Shown here: positions 16,768 through 26,141 of the stretch, piece by piece | Position numbering within the stretch: the stretch's first letter is position 1 | How the letters are laid out: the number at the start of each line of letters is the position of its first letter | NCBI GenBank assembly: GCA_934365945.1 | Contig: CAKRNE010000011.1 | Coordinates: forward strand, 20,699 to 84,698 | DNA: 64,000 bases | Direction: 5' to 3' | DNA from: an uncultured Agathobacter sp. | GTDB lineage: Bacteria; Bacillota; Clostridia; Lachnospirales; Lachnospiraceae | Translations under genes and position numbers: made by a program | The notes under the pieces: generated by a model | What the model saw: the letters and a program-made list of their open reading frames with translations, nothing else | The model's database searches: none | What the model was told of the DNA's origin: nothing

Positions 16768-17229
16768 TTATTCCATAGAATCCGGAATACCATCATGATC
16801 CAAATCTGCCATGTCTGCTCCGTGAGCACCGATATCCACAGTGTTTAAGGTGCGTCTTTTAAGTCTTGCGGCCTCAGACTGCTTGAGTAGATAGCTCTTT
16901 ATCTCGCGTGAATGCTTTACGTGAACAAGCTTAAGCTCAGGGTTTGTGACATCGCCTGTGTAGCAGACTATGGTGCCGAGCTTAAAAATGCGCTCCATCA
17001 GTGAGGTGGTGAGCTTTACATCAGCTACCTTGTACATGTAGCAGTCATCCTCTGTGGTGCTCAAGAGTCCGGACTCTACAGTGATAAAGGACGGTGTGAT
17101 GGTATATTTTGTGAAGGTCCATGGCAGACCGAGAAACAGGAGTCTCTTTCTTTCCTTAAAGATTACGGCATCGTCATCATCGATGGCGCCTGCTGTGGTG
17201 TTTTTGATTTGTGATTCATTTACAGACAT
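16768..17229 (-). CDS. PH-like domain protein with C-terminal calcium-binding loop
   Basis: 153 residues on the minus strand, ATG preceded by AAAGGAGA. The central part (FLGLPWTFTKYTITPSFITV, then DDCYMYKVADVKLTTSLMERIF, GTIVCYTG, LVHVKHSREIKSYLL) has the strand pattern of bacterial PH (bPH2/YdbS-like) domains. The C-terminus, MADLDHDGIPDSME, carries a DxDxDGxxD loop like EF-hand or thrombospondin type 3 calcium sites. No membrane segment is seen. It is transcribed toward the DnaJ-like gene and divergently from pyrB. Role unknown. Confidence 0.65.
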   Translation of the reverse strand: MSVNESQIKNTTAGAIDDDDAVIFKERKRLLFLGLPWTFTKYTITPSFITVESGLLSTTEDDCYMYKVADVKLTTSLMERIFKLGTIVCYTGDVTNPELKLVHVKHSREIKSYLLKQSEAARLKRRTLNTVDIGAHGADMADLDHDGIPDSME

Positions 17230-17440
17230 ATTATTCTCCTTTTCATTTAAAAAATTTATGATTTACACTATCGTATAACTGTTTTTTTATGAAAGCTGTG
17301 TGTAGCTACTCATAGCATCATACTCATATTGTCAGAGGTAGAATTGTCACAATTGTATGAAAATTTCATTACAATTGCTAAGCGTTCAGAACAGTTATAT
17401 TCTGACATATATTCTACAACAAAAAAGTGTAAAAGCCAAC

Positions 17441-17469
17441 TTGAATATTGCACTGAGATATTATATGAT
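17441..17469 (+). promoter_or_regulatory. Candidate promoter of pyrBI
   Basis: TTGAAT (17441-17446), 17-nt spacer, TATGAT (17464-17469), about 45 nt before the pyrB start codon. The rest of 17230-17515 shows no terminator/anti-terminator pair or PyrR-type anti-terminator that I can recognise. Confidence 0.45.
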
Positions 17470-17515
17470 AGAAAAAATGTAAAAAAAAGTTACGTGAAAA
17501 GAATGGAGGCAAATT

Positions 17516-18436
17516 ATGCGTCACTTAATGAGTCCGTTGGATTTTTCTGTAGAAGAGTTGGACAAGCTTCTTGATCTTGCAAATGATATAGAGGCTCATC
17601 CTGAGAAATATGCACACAAGTGCGATGGAAAGAAGCTTGCAACATGTTTTTACGAGCCAAGCACGAGAACCAGGCTTAGCTTTGAGGCTGCCATGCTTAA
17701 TCTGGGAGGCTCGGTGTTAGGCTTCCACAGTGCTGATTCGTCATCTGCGGCAAAGGGAGAGAGCGTTTCAGATACTATCAGGGTTATTTCATGCTATGCG
17801 GATATCTGTGCCATGCGTCATCCTAAGGAGGGTGCACCGCTTGTAGCTTCAGAGAAATCACGTATTCCTGTAATCAATGCAGGCGATGGTGGTCATCAGC
17901 ATCCTACACAGACACTTGCTGATCTTCTTACAATCCGTTCCATCAAGGGCAGATTGAATAATATCACAATCGGCTTTTGCGGAGATTTAAAGTTTGGACG
18001 TACCGTGCATTCACTTATCAATGCACTTATCAGATATGACAATGTGAGGATTGTGCTTATCTCGCCTGAGGAGCTTAAGGTGCCTGACTATGTGCGCGAT
18101 GATGTGCTTCGTGCCAACAATATTGAGTTCAAGGAGGTAGAAAAGCTCGAGGATGCCATGGGAGAGCTTGATGTGCTCTACATGACACGTGTCCAGAAGG
18201 AGCGTTTCTTCAACGAGGAGGACTACGTGCGTCTGAAGGATTTCTACATTCTGACCAAGGAGAAGATGAATCTTGCAAAGGATGATATGATTGTACTTCA
18301 TCCGCTCCCACGTGTGAATGAGATTTCTGTTGATGTGGATGATGACCCGAGAGCATGCTATTTCAGGCAGGCGCAGTATGCGGTTTATGTGCGTATGGCA
18401 CTGATTCTGACACTGCTTGGACTGGCTGAGGACTAA
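17516..18436 (+). CDS. pyrB: Aspartate carbamoyltransferase catalytic subunit
   Basis: 306 residues, ATG with GGAGG 8 nt upstream. It carries [16 protein letters not shown] (STRTR carbamoyl-phosphate loop), the SSSAAKGES loop, and [12 protein letters not shown], the hallmark of ATCase. Near the C-terminus, [17 protein letters not shown] contributes the aspartate-binding LP loop. It makes carbamoyl-aspartate, the committed step of pyrimidine synthesis. It is followed 11 nt later by pyrI, so the enzyme should be the allosteric dodecamer type rather than the isolated trimer seen in Bacillus. Confidence 0.97.
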   Translation: MRHLMSPLDFSVEELDKLLDLANDIEAHPEKYAHKCDGKKLATCFYEPSTRTRLSFEAAMLNLGGSVLGFHSADSSSAAKGESVSDTIRVISCYADICAMRHPKEGAPLVASEKSRIPVINAGDGGHQHPTQTLADLLTIRSIKGRLNNITIGFCGDLKFGRTVHSLINALIRYDNVRIVLISPEELKVPDYVRDDVLRANNIEFKEVEKLEDAMGELDVLYMTRVQKERFFNEEDYVRLKDFYILTKEKMNLAKDDMIVLHPLPRVNEISVDVDDDPRACYFRQAQYAVYVRMALILTLLGLAED

Positions 18437-18447
18437 AGGAGGATAAT

Positions 18448-18879
18448 ATGCTGAATATTAGTGGAATACATGAGGGCTTTGTGCTCGATCATATCAAGGC
18501 AGGTATGAGTCTTCAGATTTACAGGGATTTAAAGCTTGACAAGCTTGACTGCACGGTTGCAATCATAAAGAATGCAAAGAGCAGCAAGATGGGCAAGAAG
18601 GATATCATCAAGGTTGAGTGCCCGATAGAGTCATTAGACCTCGATATCCTTGGATTTATCGACCACAACATCACCGTAAATGTGATAAAGGGTGACAAGA
18701 TTGTGGACAAGATGGAGCTTAAGCTGCCTCATCAGGTGAAAAATGTCATCAAGTGCAAAAACCCAAGATGCATCACTTCAATTGAGCAGGAGCTTGACCA
18801 GATTTTCGTGCTTTCCGATGAGAAAAACGAAGTTTACCGCTGCAAGTACTGCGAGGAGAAATACGAAGGAGTTAAATAG
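18448..18879 (+). CDS. pyrI: Aspartate carbamoyltransferase regulatory subunit
   Basis: 143 residues, with a typical AGGAGG site upstream. The N-terminal domain is the nucleotide-effector domain. The C-terminal zinc domain has C-x4-C (KCKNPRCITS) and C-x2-C (YRCKYCEEK), which hold the regulatory subunit against PyrB. It confers CTP/UTP feedback inhibition and ATP activation. Pairing directly with pyrB supports the assignment. Confidence 0.95.
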   Translation: MLNISGIHEGFVLDHIKAGMSLQIYRDLKLDKLDCTVAIIKNAKSSKMGKKDIIKVECPIESLDLDILGFIDHNITVNVIKGDKIVDKMELKLPHQVKNVIKCKNPRCITSIEQELDQIFVLSDEKNEVYRCKYCEEKYEGVK

Positions 18880-18887
18880 TATCAGTT

Positions 18888-21149
18888 ATGTATGCCAACG
18901 TGATTGTGGATATATCCCACGAAAAACTGGATAAGACATTTCAGTACAGCATCCCGGATGAGCTTTTATGTGACATCCGCCCGGGTGTGTGCGTGGATAT
19001 TCCATTTGGCAGCCGCACTATCACCGGCTATGTGATTGAGGTCACGGATGAGCCTGAGTATGACCCGGCAAGGACAAAGCCTCTTATCGGGATAAAGGCA
19101 AACTCTGTGGCTGTGGAAGCAAAGCTCATAGCGCTTGCGGCATGGATACGGCGCAACTACGGCTCTACCATGAATCAGGCGCTAAAGACTGTTATACCTG
19201 TAAAGAAGCAGGCTAAGGAGCAGGTGAGCCGCAGTATTGCACTGAAAATAGACAAGGTAAGGGCGAGGGCACAGTTGGCGCTTTGCGAGGCAAAAAAACA
19301 AAAGGCAAAGGCCAGGCTTTTTCGTGCCCTGATCGATGCTGATGAGGGTACAAGCCTGGAGTATTCGTTTGTGACAGGCAAGCTGTCTGTGTCGGCTGCC
19401 ACCATAAGGGCACTTGAGCAGAGCGGCTTTATCGAGGTCATCACACAGACCGGCTACAGAAATCCTGTGGAGCATATGAGTGTGGATACCTATGATAAGG
19501 TGCTGAATGCTGCGCAGCAGAGTGTGGTTGATGCGATAGAAGGTGATATTGCCTCTGGTATTAGAAATACGTATCTGATTAAGGGTGTCACCGGAAGCGG
19601 TAAGACAGAGGTATACATGGAGCTTATTGAACACTGTATACAGTCCGGGCGTCAGGCGATTGTGCTGATTCCCGAGATTGCACTTACTTACCAGACAGTG
19701 ATGCGTTTTTTTGCCAGATTTGGGAACAGGGTTTCGATAATCAATTCAAGACTTTCAAATGGTGAGCGTTATGACCAGTTTGAGAGAGCTAAAAATGGTG
19801 ATATTGACATCATGATTGGCCCGCGGTCGGCGCTGTTCACACCTTTTTCAAATTTAGGACTTATCATAATAGATGAAGAGCACGAGAATTCATACAAGAG
19901 CGAGTCGGTGCCGCGCTATCATGCCAGAGAGGTGGCGATAGAGTACGCGCGTATGTCCGATGCTATTGTGGTGCTTGGCTCTGCAACACCGTCAGTGGAC
20001 AGCTTTTACAAGGCAAAGACAGGTGTTTACAGGCTTTTGGAGCTTGATACGCGTGTGGACGACAGACCTCTTCCAAAGTGTGAGATTGTTGATTTGAGGC
20101 AGGAGCTTCGTGAGGGAAACCGCTCGATTCTTTCCACCAGGCTTCAGGAGCTCATGGAGGAGAGGCTTCTAAATGGCCAGCAGACCATGCTTTTTTTAAA
20201 TAGAAGAGGCAAATCGGCATTTATGTCGTGCAGAGCGTGCGGTTTTGTGGTAAAATGTCCTCATTGCGATGTATCACTCAGTGAGCATAGCGGCGGAGTG
20301 ATGGTCTGTCACTACTGCGGCTACAGACAGCCGGTGCCGAAGGTGTGTCCGAGCTGTGGCTCAAAGTACATCAGCGGTTTTAAAGCCGGCACACAGAAGA
20401 TAGAGGCGATGGTGGCAAAACGTTTTCCACAGGCGCGTATACTGCGCATGGATTATGACACCACGAGGGCAAAGGATTCGTATGAGAAGATACTGCAGGC
20501 GTTTTCCAATCATGAGGCCGATATACTTATCGGCACGCAGATGATTGTAAAGGGGCATGATTTTTCAAATGTCACGCTGGTTGGAGTGCTGGCAGCGGAT
20601 ATGTCACTGCATGTGAATGATTTTCACGCGGCGGAGCGCACATTTGCTCTGCTGACCCAGGCGGCGGGGCGCGCTGGAAGAGGAAAGCTGCCCGGCAATG
20701 TGGTCATACAGACCTACGACCCTGACCACTACGCCATCCAGACTGCTAAAGAACAGGATTATGAGGCATTTTATGATAAGGAGATAGAGTACAGGAGGCT
20801 TATGAACTATCCGCCTGTATGGAATATGCTTTTAATCCATGTTACATCACCTGATGAGAGTGAGTGCGGCATTGTGGCGCAGAGAGTGCACGATATAGCG
20901 GCACAGATGATATCGCATATAGAGAAGAGTCAGAGCGCGGATGATAGGCATCAGATTCAGCTCATAGGCCCTGCGGATGCGACCATCGCAAAGGTAAATG
21001 ACATATACCGCAAGGTGATTTACATGAAGACATCTGACTATGCAGCGCTCATTTTCGTAAAGGATGGCATAGAGCAGGCTGTGAAAGCGGATACGGCAAT
21101 GAAAAATGCAAATATCTCATTTGATTTTAATCCGATGAGTGGATTTTGA
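18888..21149 (+). CDS. priA: Primosomal protein N' (replication-restart helicase PriA)
   Basis: 753 residues. The N-terminal 3' DNA-binding and winged-helix region is followed by a superfamily 2 helicase with Walker A GVTGSGKTEVY (~residue 227) and DEEH box IIDEEHENSYK. The zinc region has paired cysteines CRACGFVVKCPHC, MVCHYCGYRQ and VCPSCGSK. Motif V-VI region includes IGTQMIVKGHDF and LLTQAAGRAGRG. It reloads the replicative helicase at stalled forks. It starts 8 nt after pyrI and opens the conserved priA-def-fmt cluster. Confidence 0.97.
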   Translation: MYANVIVDISHEKLDKTFQYSIPDELLCDIRPGVCVDIPFGSRTITGYVIEVTDEPEYDPARTKPLIGIKANSVAVEAKLIALAAWIRRNYGSTMNQALKTVIPVKKQAKEQVSRSIALKIDKVRARAQLALCEAKKQKAKARLFRALIDADEGTSLEYSFVTGKLSVSAATIRALEQSGFIEVITQTGYRNPVEHMSVDTYDKVLNAAQQSVVDAIEGDIASGIRNTYLIKGVTGSGKTEVYMELIEHCIQSGRQAIVLIPEIALTYQTVMRFFARFGNRVSIINSRLSNGERYDQFERAKNGDIDIMIGPRSALFTPFSNLGLIIIDEEHENSYKSESVPRYHAREVAIEYARMSDAIVVLGSATPSVDSFYKAKTGVYRLLELDTRVDDRPLPKCEIVDLRQELREGNRSILSTRLQELMEERLLNGQQTMLFLNRRGKSAFMSCRACGFVVKCPHCDVSLSEHSGGVMVCHYCGYRQPVPKVCPSCGSKYISGFKAGTQKIEAMVAKRFPQARILRMDYDTTRAKDSYEKILQAFSNHEADILIGTQMIVKGHDFSNVTLVGVLAADMSLHVNDFHAAERTFALLTQAAGRAGRGKLPGNVVIQTYDPDHYAIQTAKEQDYEAFYDKEIEYRRLMNYPPVWNMLLIHVTSPDESECGIVAQRVHDIAAQMISHIEKSQSADDRHQIQLIGPADATIAKVNDIYRKVIYMKTSDYAALIFVKDGIEQAVKADTAMKNANISFDFNPMSGF

Positions 21150-21170
21150 CAGATATAGAAGGAGGCAATT

Positions 21171-21647
21171 ATGGCACTTAGAACTATTAGAGTGGAGGGA
21201 GACCCTGTACTTGGCAAGGTCTGCAGAGAGGTTACGGAGGTTACTCCAAAGATAGTAACACTTATTGATGATATGCTTGAGACCATGTATGAGGCAAATG
21301 GTGTGGGACTTGCTGCACCGCAGGTCGGCATACTTAAGAGAATCGTTGTTATCGATGTGGGCGAGGGTCCAATCGTGATGATCAATCCTGAAATTATCGA
21401 GTCTGACGGAGAGCAGACCGGCGATGAGGGCTGTCTTTCAGTGCCGGGAAAGGCCGGACAGGTGACACGCCCGAATCATGTAAAGGCCCGCTTCATGGGT
21501 GAGGATATGAATGAGTATGAGATAGAGGGAGAGGAGCTTTTGGCCAGATGCATCTGCCACGAGCTTGACCATCTCGACGGCCATCTCTATGTGGAGAAGG
21601 TTGAGGGAGCACTTCACGATGTGACATATGAGGATCCACAGGAGTAA
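21171..21647 (+). CDS. def: Peptide deformylase
   Basis: 158 residues, preceded by AGGAGG. Its three signature motifs are GVGLAAPQVG (motif I), DEGCLSVPG (motif II with the metal-binding Cys) and CHELDHLDGHL (motif III, HExxH metal ligands and catalytic Glu). It removes the formyl group from nascent N-termini using Fe2+ or another divalent metal. Encoded next to fmt, the enzyme that adds the formyl group, as is standard. Confidence 0.97.
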   Translation: MALRTIRVEGDPVLGKVCREVTEVTPKIVTLIDDMLETMYEANGVGLAAPQVGILKRIVVIDVGEGPIVMINPEIIESDGEQTGDEGCLSVPGKAGQVTRPNHVKARFMGEDMNEYEIEGEELLARCICHELDHLDGHLYVEKVEGALHDVTYEDPQE

Positions 21648-21702
21648 TTCTTAAGATGACATTTGTTATCCGGGCTTTTAAAAATATCTGGGAGGCAGTA
21701 AT

Positions 21703-22635
21703 ATGAGAGTAATTTTCATGGGAACACCGGATTTTTCGGTGGGAACACTTGAGGCAATTATAGAGGCAGGACACGAGGTGGCACTGGTTGTAACACAGCC
21801 GGACAAGCCAAAGGGACGCGGCAAGGCAATGCAGTATACACCGGTCAAGGAGTGTGCACTTTCGCACGGCATTGAGGTATTCCAGCCGGTTAAAATAAGA
21901 GAGTCTGCCAATATAGAGTACCTCAGAAAGTTTAATGCAGATATAATAATTGTGGTGGCTTTTGGACAGATCCTGTCAAAGAGTATTCTTGATATGCCTC
22001 GTTACGGCTGTATCAATGTGCATGCTTCACTTCTGCCAAAGTACAGAGGTGCGGCGCCTATCCAGTGGGCTGTGATTAATGGTGACGAGTTTACAGGTGT
22101 CACTACCATGAGGATGGATGAGGGTGTAGATACCGGCGATATGATTGCAAAGAGCACAGTCAGGCTCGCACCTGATGAGACCGGTGGCAGCCTGTTTGAA
22201 AAGCTCTCGGCAGAGGGAGCGAAGCTGTGTGTGGAGACCATGAAGATGATAGAGGATGGCACTGCAGAGTACACTCCTCAAAACAGTGAGGAAGCCACAC
22301 ATACATCAATGATCAGCAAGGAGCTTGGTTTTATCGACTGGACAAAGCCGGCTGTTGAGCTTGAGAGACTTATAAGGGGGCTCAATCCATGGCCGAGCGC
22401 ATACACCCACCTAAACGGCAAGACCTTTAAGGTGTGGAGCGCAAAGGTGATTGAAGGCAGCGATGATTACGAGCCGGGCTGTATTTATCATATCGGTAAA
22501 AATGATATGTATGTACAGACAGGAAAAGGAGCATTATCTTTAGTAGAGGTACAGCTTCAGGGCAAGAAGCGCATGGATACAGGCTCATTTTTGAGAGGCT
22601 GTCATGTGGAAGAGGGCTCATTCTTCACATTATAA
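21703..22635 (+). CDS. fmt: Methionyl-tRNA formyltransferase
   Basis: 310 residues. It begins MRVIFMGTPDFSVGTLEAI, the canonical start of Fmt. The formyl-transferase catalytic segment is NVHASLLPKYRGAAPIQWAV with Asn and His, and Asp lies in MRMDEGVDTGDM. The C-terminal ~100 residues form the OB-like tRNA-binding domain (LNGKTFKVWSAKV). It transfers formyl from 10-formyl-THF to initiator Met-tRNA. Downstream is a short palindromic repeat and then the YugP-type peptidase. Confidence 0.97.
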   Translation: MRVIFMGTPDFSVGTLEAIIEAGHEVALVVTQPDKPKGRGKAMQYTPVKECALSHGIEVFQPVKIRESANIEYLRKFNADIIIVVAFGQILSKSILDMPRYGCINVHASLLPKYRGAAPIQWAVINGDEFTGVTTMRMDEGVDTGDMIAKSTVRLAPDETGGSLFEKLSAEGAKLCVETMKMIEDGTAEYTPQNSEEATHTSMISKELGFIDWTKPAVELERLIRGLNPWPSAYTHLNGKTFKVWSAKVIEGSDDYEPGCIYHIGKNDMYVQTGKGALSLVEVQLQGKKRMDTGSFLRGCHVEEGSFFTL

Positions 22636-22640
22636 ATATT

Positions 22641-22708
22641 AGATAACTATTCAGAAACACTGAGAACCAAAAAGCTGATGGGTTGGGGTGGTTATGAATA
22701 GTTACAAT
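22641..22708 (+). repeat. Short palindromic repeat family (TAACTATTCA), copy B
   Basis: TAACTATTCA (22644-22653) pairs with TGAATAGTTA (22695-22704). Between them lies CTGAGAACC...AAAGCTGATG, also found in the copy at 63347. It sits between fmt and the peptidase gene, within an otherwise tight gene cluster. Confidence 0.7.
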
Positions 22709-22729
22709 AAAAGCAAGGAGAGATGATAC

Positions 22730-23434
22730 ATGGGATATTATTACTGGGATCCGACATATATACTCGTTGTTATAGGTGCAGTGATATGTATGATTGCATC
22801 GGCAAGAGTTAAAGGTACATTTAATAAATACTCGCAGATAAGAAGCATGTCAGGCATGAATGGTGCACAGGTGGCTCAGAGAGTGCTACAGGCGGCAGGC
22901 ATATATGATGTGCAGGTGCGTCATGTGTCAGGTAGTCTGACAGACCACTACGATCCACGCACCAAAACAGTGAATTTATCTGATCCTGTGTACAATGCCA
23001 CATCTGTTGCAGCGCTTGGCGTAGCTGCCCACGAGTGCGGACACGCTATACAGCATGCGAAAAGCTATGCACCTCTTTCAATCAGAAGTGCACTTGTTCC
23101 TATAGCTAATTTTGGCTCCATGCTCGCATGGCCTGTTATACTTATCGGCCTGTTCTTTAATACACGCTCGTCAGGGCTTATTATTGATATAGGTATAATA
23201 CTGTTTTCGGCAGCAGTGCTTTTTCAGCTTGTGACTCTTCCTGTAGAGTTTGATGCTTCAAGACGTGCACTTGTCATGCTTCGTACACAGGGCATACTTG
23301 CAGATGACGAGCTTAAGTACACGAGAAGGGTGCTCAAATCAGCGGCACTTACCTATGTGGCCAGTGCGGCAGCTGCTATTTTACAGCTTCTTCGTATCAT
23401 ACTTATCACAAACGGACGCAGGCGTGACGACTGA
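22730..23434 (+). CDS. Zinc metallopeptidase, YugP family, membrane-bound
   Basis: 234 residues, ATG with AAGGAGAG upstream. A hydrophobic N-terminus (YILVVIGAVICMIASA) is followed by the metallopeptidase motif AAHECGHAIQHAKSYAP (HExxH, two His and the catalytic Glu at ~residues 103-107) and by two further membrane segments (~125-145 and 150-170). The pattern matches the YugP/DUF zinc-metallopeptidase family. The substrate is unknown. Insertion between fmt and rsmB is common in Clostridia. Confidence 0.88.
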   Translation: MGYYYWDPTYILVVIGAVICMIASARVKGTFNKYSQIRSMSGMNGAQVAQRVLQAAGIYDVQVRHVSGSLTDHYDPRTKTVNLSDPVYNATSVAALGVAAHECGHAIQHAKSYAPLSIRSALVPIANFGSMLAWPVILIGLFFNTRSSGLIIDIGIILFSAAVLFQLVTLPVEFDASRRALVMLRTQGILADDELKYTRRVLKSAALTYVASAAAAILQLLRIILITNGRRRDD

Positions 23435-23527
23435 TATTGTTTTAGCTGCTGCTTGAAGCAGGACAGCAAGGTAAGGCAATATAAATTGAATAAATAAGTT
23501 GAGAAAATTAAATGCAGATTAAACTAT

Positions 23528-24883
23528 ATGACATCGAATAATAAGAATAAAAATAATCACAGTAAAAATAATATACCGGCGCACTCTGTAGATACGCGTG
23601 AGCTTGCTCTTGAGATGCTTATTGAGATTAATGAGCGTGGAGAGTTTTCACATATCGTGCTTCGCAGTGTGCTTGACAAATATCAGTATCTGCCTAAGCA
23701 GGACAGAGCCTTTATGACGAGGCTTGTTGACGGCACTATTGAGTATATGCTGCAGCTTGACTATATCATAGACTCTTTCTCAAAGACAAAGGTGAAGAAG
23801 ATGAAGCCGTTCATCAGAAACCTCCTTCGCATGAGCGTCTACCAGATAAAGTACATGGATGCAGTACCGGATTCGGCGGTATGCAATGAGGCAGTGAAGC
23901 TTGCAAAGAGGCATAAGTTTGCACAGCTTTCGGGCTTTGTAAACGGTGTACTCAGAAATATTGCAAGAAATATTGACTCAGTACAGCTTGATACGCTAAG
24001 CATCCGATACTCCATGCCACAGTGGATAGTGGACAGATTTGTCGCAGCATACGGAGAGAAGAAGGCAGAAGAGATTTTCAAGGCCTTTCACAGTAAGAGT
24101 ACAATAAGCATCAGGACAAACCTGACCAGATGTACTTCGGATGAGCTTCGCGCGATGCTTGAGGCAGAGGGCGTGACGGTCACAGCGGTTGATGAACTTA
24201 ATTACGCGTTTGTTATATCTGGATTTGATTATTTGAATGGCTTACAGAGCTTCAGAGACGGACTTTTCTACGTGCAGGATATCAGCTCCATGCTTGTTGC
24301 ACAGACTGCAGCTCCAAAGAAGGGCGATTATGTGATAGATGTATGTGCAGCGCCGGGTGGCAAGAGCACCCACATCGCTGAGCTTATGCAGGGAAGCGGT
24401 CATGTGCTTGCGCGTGACCTGACTGATACCAAGGTCGGTATGCTTGAGGAAAATATAGAAAGGCATGGCCTTAACAATATGTCGGCAGAGGTGTGGGACG
24501 CTACAGTGCCTGACACAGATTCCGTAGGAAAAGCTGATATACTGATCTGTGATCTGCCGTGCTCAGGGCTTGGTGTGCTTGGCAGAAAGAAGGACATCCG
24601 CTACAAGATGACACCTGAGTCTGTAGATGAGCTTGTCGCTCTTCAAAGACAGATACTTGATACTGTTTATACATACGTGAAGCCAAACGGAGTGCTCGTG
24701 TACAGCACATGTACGATAGATGAGGCTGAGAATGAGGACAATGTGAGGTGGTTTGTCGAAAAGCATCCGGAGTTTGAGCTTGACAAGAGTTTTGCGGATG
24801 GCGCCGGAATGAAACAGATACTGCCCGGTGAGCATGGAAGTGACGGATTCTTCATTGCAAGATTTATAAAAAGCAAATCATGA
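23528..24883 (+). CDS. rsmB: 16S rRNA (cytosine(967)-C(5))-methyltransferase
   Basis: 451 residues. After a polar Asn/Lys-rich N-terminus, a NusB-like RNA-binding domain spans ~residues 20-160 (LALEMLIEINERGEFSHIVL). The SAM domain has VCAAPGGKSTHIAELM (motif I), ICDLPCSGLGVLGRK (motif IV, PCSGLG with conserved Cys) and YSTCTIDEAENEDNV (motif VI with catalytic Cys). It methylates C967 of 16S rRNA. Gene order fmt-rsmB-rlmN matches B. subtilis. Confidence 0.95.
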   Translation: MTSNNKNKNNHSKNNIPAHSVDTRELALEMLIEINERGEFSHIVLRSVLDKYQYLPKQDRAFMTRLVDGTIEYMLQLDYIIDSFSKTKVKKMKPFIRNLLRMSVYQIKYMDAVPDSAVCNEAVKLAKRHKFAQLSGFVNGVLRNIARNIDSVQLDTLSIRYSMPQWIVDRFVAAYGEKKAEEIFKAFHSKSTISIRTNLTRCTSDELRAMLEAEGVTVTAVDELNYAFVISGFDYLNGLQSFRDGLFYVQDISSMLVAQTAAPKKGDYVIDVCAAPGGKSTHIAELMQGSGHVLARDLTDTKVGMLEENIERHGLNNMSAEVWDATVPDTDSVGKADILICDLPCSGLGVLGRKKDIRYKMTPESVDELVALQRQILDTVYTYVKPNGVLVYSTCTIDEAENEDNVRWFVEKHPEFELDKSFADGAGMKQILPGEHGSDGFFIARFIKSKS

Positions 24884-25076
24884 CATTAAAGTAAATCATG
24901 AATTAATAAATATAAATTGGCTCGAATTAGTAGAATTTGTTTATGCAGATTTGAATGATGAATTTTAATTGCGAATCCGGATTTTGGGATATAATTAGTG
25001 AAGTAATAAATAATAGGTAATAACAATAAGAAAAAATTATAGAACAATAATTAAATGCGAGTTTAATAAAGGAAAT

Positions 25077-26141
25077 ATGGAACAGATAAAAGAACAACTA
25101 ACTGACATCAAATCAATGAATATGGACGAGCTCACAGAGTTTATCATATCGCTCGGAGAAAAGAAATTCCGTGCAAAGCAGATATATGAGTGGATTCATG
25201 TGAAGCATGTGGACAGCTTTGATGAGATGACCAATATTTCAAAAAAGTTCATACAGGTATTAAAGGACAATGCAATTCTCATCTCGCTGAAAAAAGAGGA
25301 GGTGCAGGTGTCAAAGCTCGATGGCACAAGAAAATATCTTTTTTCGCTGGACGATGGCAATGTCATAGAGAGTGTACTCATGAAGTACAAGCACGGAAAC
25401 TCGGTGTGCATTTCTTCGCAGGTCGGCTGCAGGATGGGATGCAGATTCTGCGCATCCACTCTTGACGGACTCGTCAGGGGGCTTAGGCCGTCTGAGATGA
25501 TTGACCAGATTTATCAGATAGGCAAGGATATTGGGGAGCGCATTTCAAATGTGGTTGTCATGGGCACAGGAGAGCCTCTTGACAATTACGATAATCTGCT
25601 GCGCTTTATAGAGCTTTTAACTGATGAAAACGGTATCAATATCAGCCAGCGCAACCTGACTGTTTCTACATGTGGTCTCGTACCGCGCATGAGACAGCTT
25701 GCAGATGAAAAGCTTTCTATCACACTGGCGCTTTCACTGCATGCCTCCAATCAGGAAAAGAGAAGGACACTCATGCCGGTAGCAAACAGCTATGACATAC
25801 ATGAAGTGGTAGATGCATGCAAATATTATTTTGCACAGACAGGCCGCAGAGTGACCTTTGAGTACAGTCTGGTTGGCGGAGTGAACGACACAGCCGATGA
25901 TGCTGCAGAGCTTTCGGCACTCGTGCATGGCATGAACTGTCATATAAATCTGATTCCGGTAAATCCTATAAAGGAGCGCGATTACGTGCAGTCCAACAAG
26001 GGTGTTATTGAGGCTTTTAAAAATAAACTTGAAAAAAACGGAATTAATGTTACTATTAGAAGGGAAATGGGCAGAGATATAGACGGTGCCTGTGGACAGC
26101 TTCGCAAGAAGCATATAGATAAAGAGAGAGGAATAAACTAG
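25077..26141 (+). CDS. rlmN: Dual-specificity 23S rRNA (A2503-C2)/tRNA methyltransferase
   Basis: 354 residues. It is a radical SAM enzyme with the 4Fe-4S motif CRMGCRFC (C-x3-C-x2-C) in SSQVGCRMGCRFCAST. VVMGTGEPLDNYDNLL and LALSLHAS are the RlmN signatures. The conserved C-terminal region (IPVNPIKERDYVQSN, then GINVTIRREMGRDIDGACGQL) includes the methyl-carrier Cys. It methylates C2 of A2503 in 23S rRNA. The gene abuts the phosphatase gene with no gap. The 193-nt stretch upstream is A+T-rich; I see no convincing promoter or structure in it. Confidence 0.96.
   Translation: MEQIKEQLTDIKSMNMDELTEFIISLGEKKFRAKQIYEWIHVKHVDSFDEMTNISKKFIQVLKDNAILISLKKEEVQVSKLDGTRKYLFSLDDGNVIESVLMKYKHGNSVCISSQVGCRMGCRFCASTLDGLVRGLRPSEMIDQIYQIGKDIGERISNVVVMGTGEPLDNYDNLLRFIELLTDENGINISQRNLTVSTCGLVPRMRQLADEKLSITLALSLHASNQEKRRTLMPVANSYDIHEVVDACKYYFAQTGRRVTFEYSLVGGVNDTADDAAELSALVHGMNCHINLIPVNPIKERDYVQSNKGVIEAFKNKLEKNGINVTIRREMGRDIDGACGQLRKKHIDKERGIN

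Noticed and set aside
17230..17515. PyrR attenuator or riboswitch upstream of pyrB
   Set aside because: No competing terminator/anti-terminator hairpins could be drawn from the sequence.
17329..17574. Open frame of 81 codons upstream of and overlapping pyrB
   Set aside because: It starts at TTG with no ribosome-binding site, overlaps the well-supported pyrB start in another frame and shows no recognisable domain.
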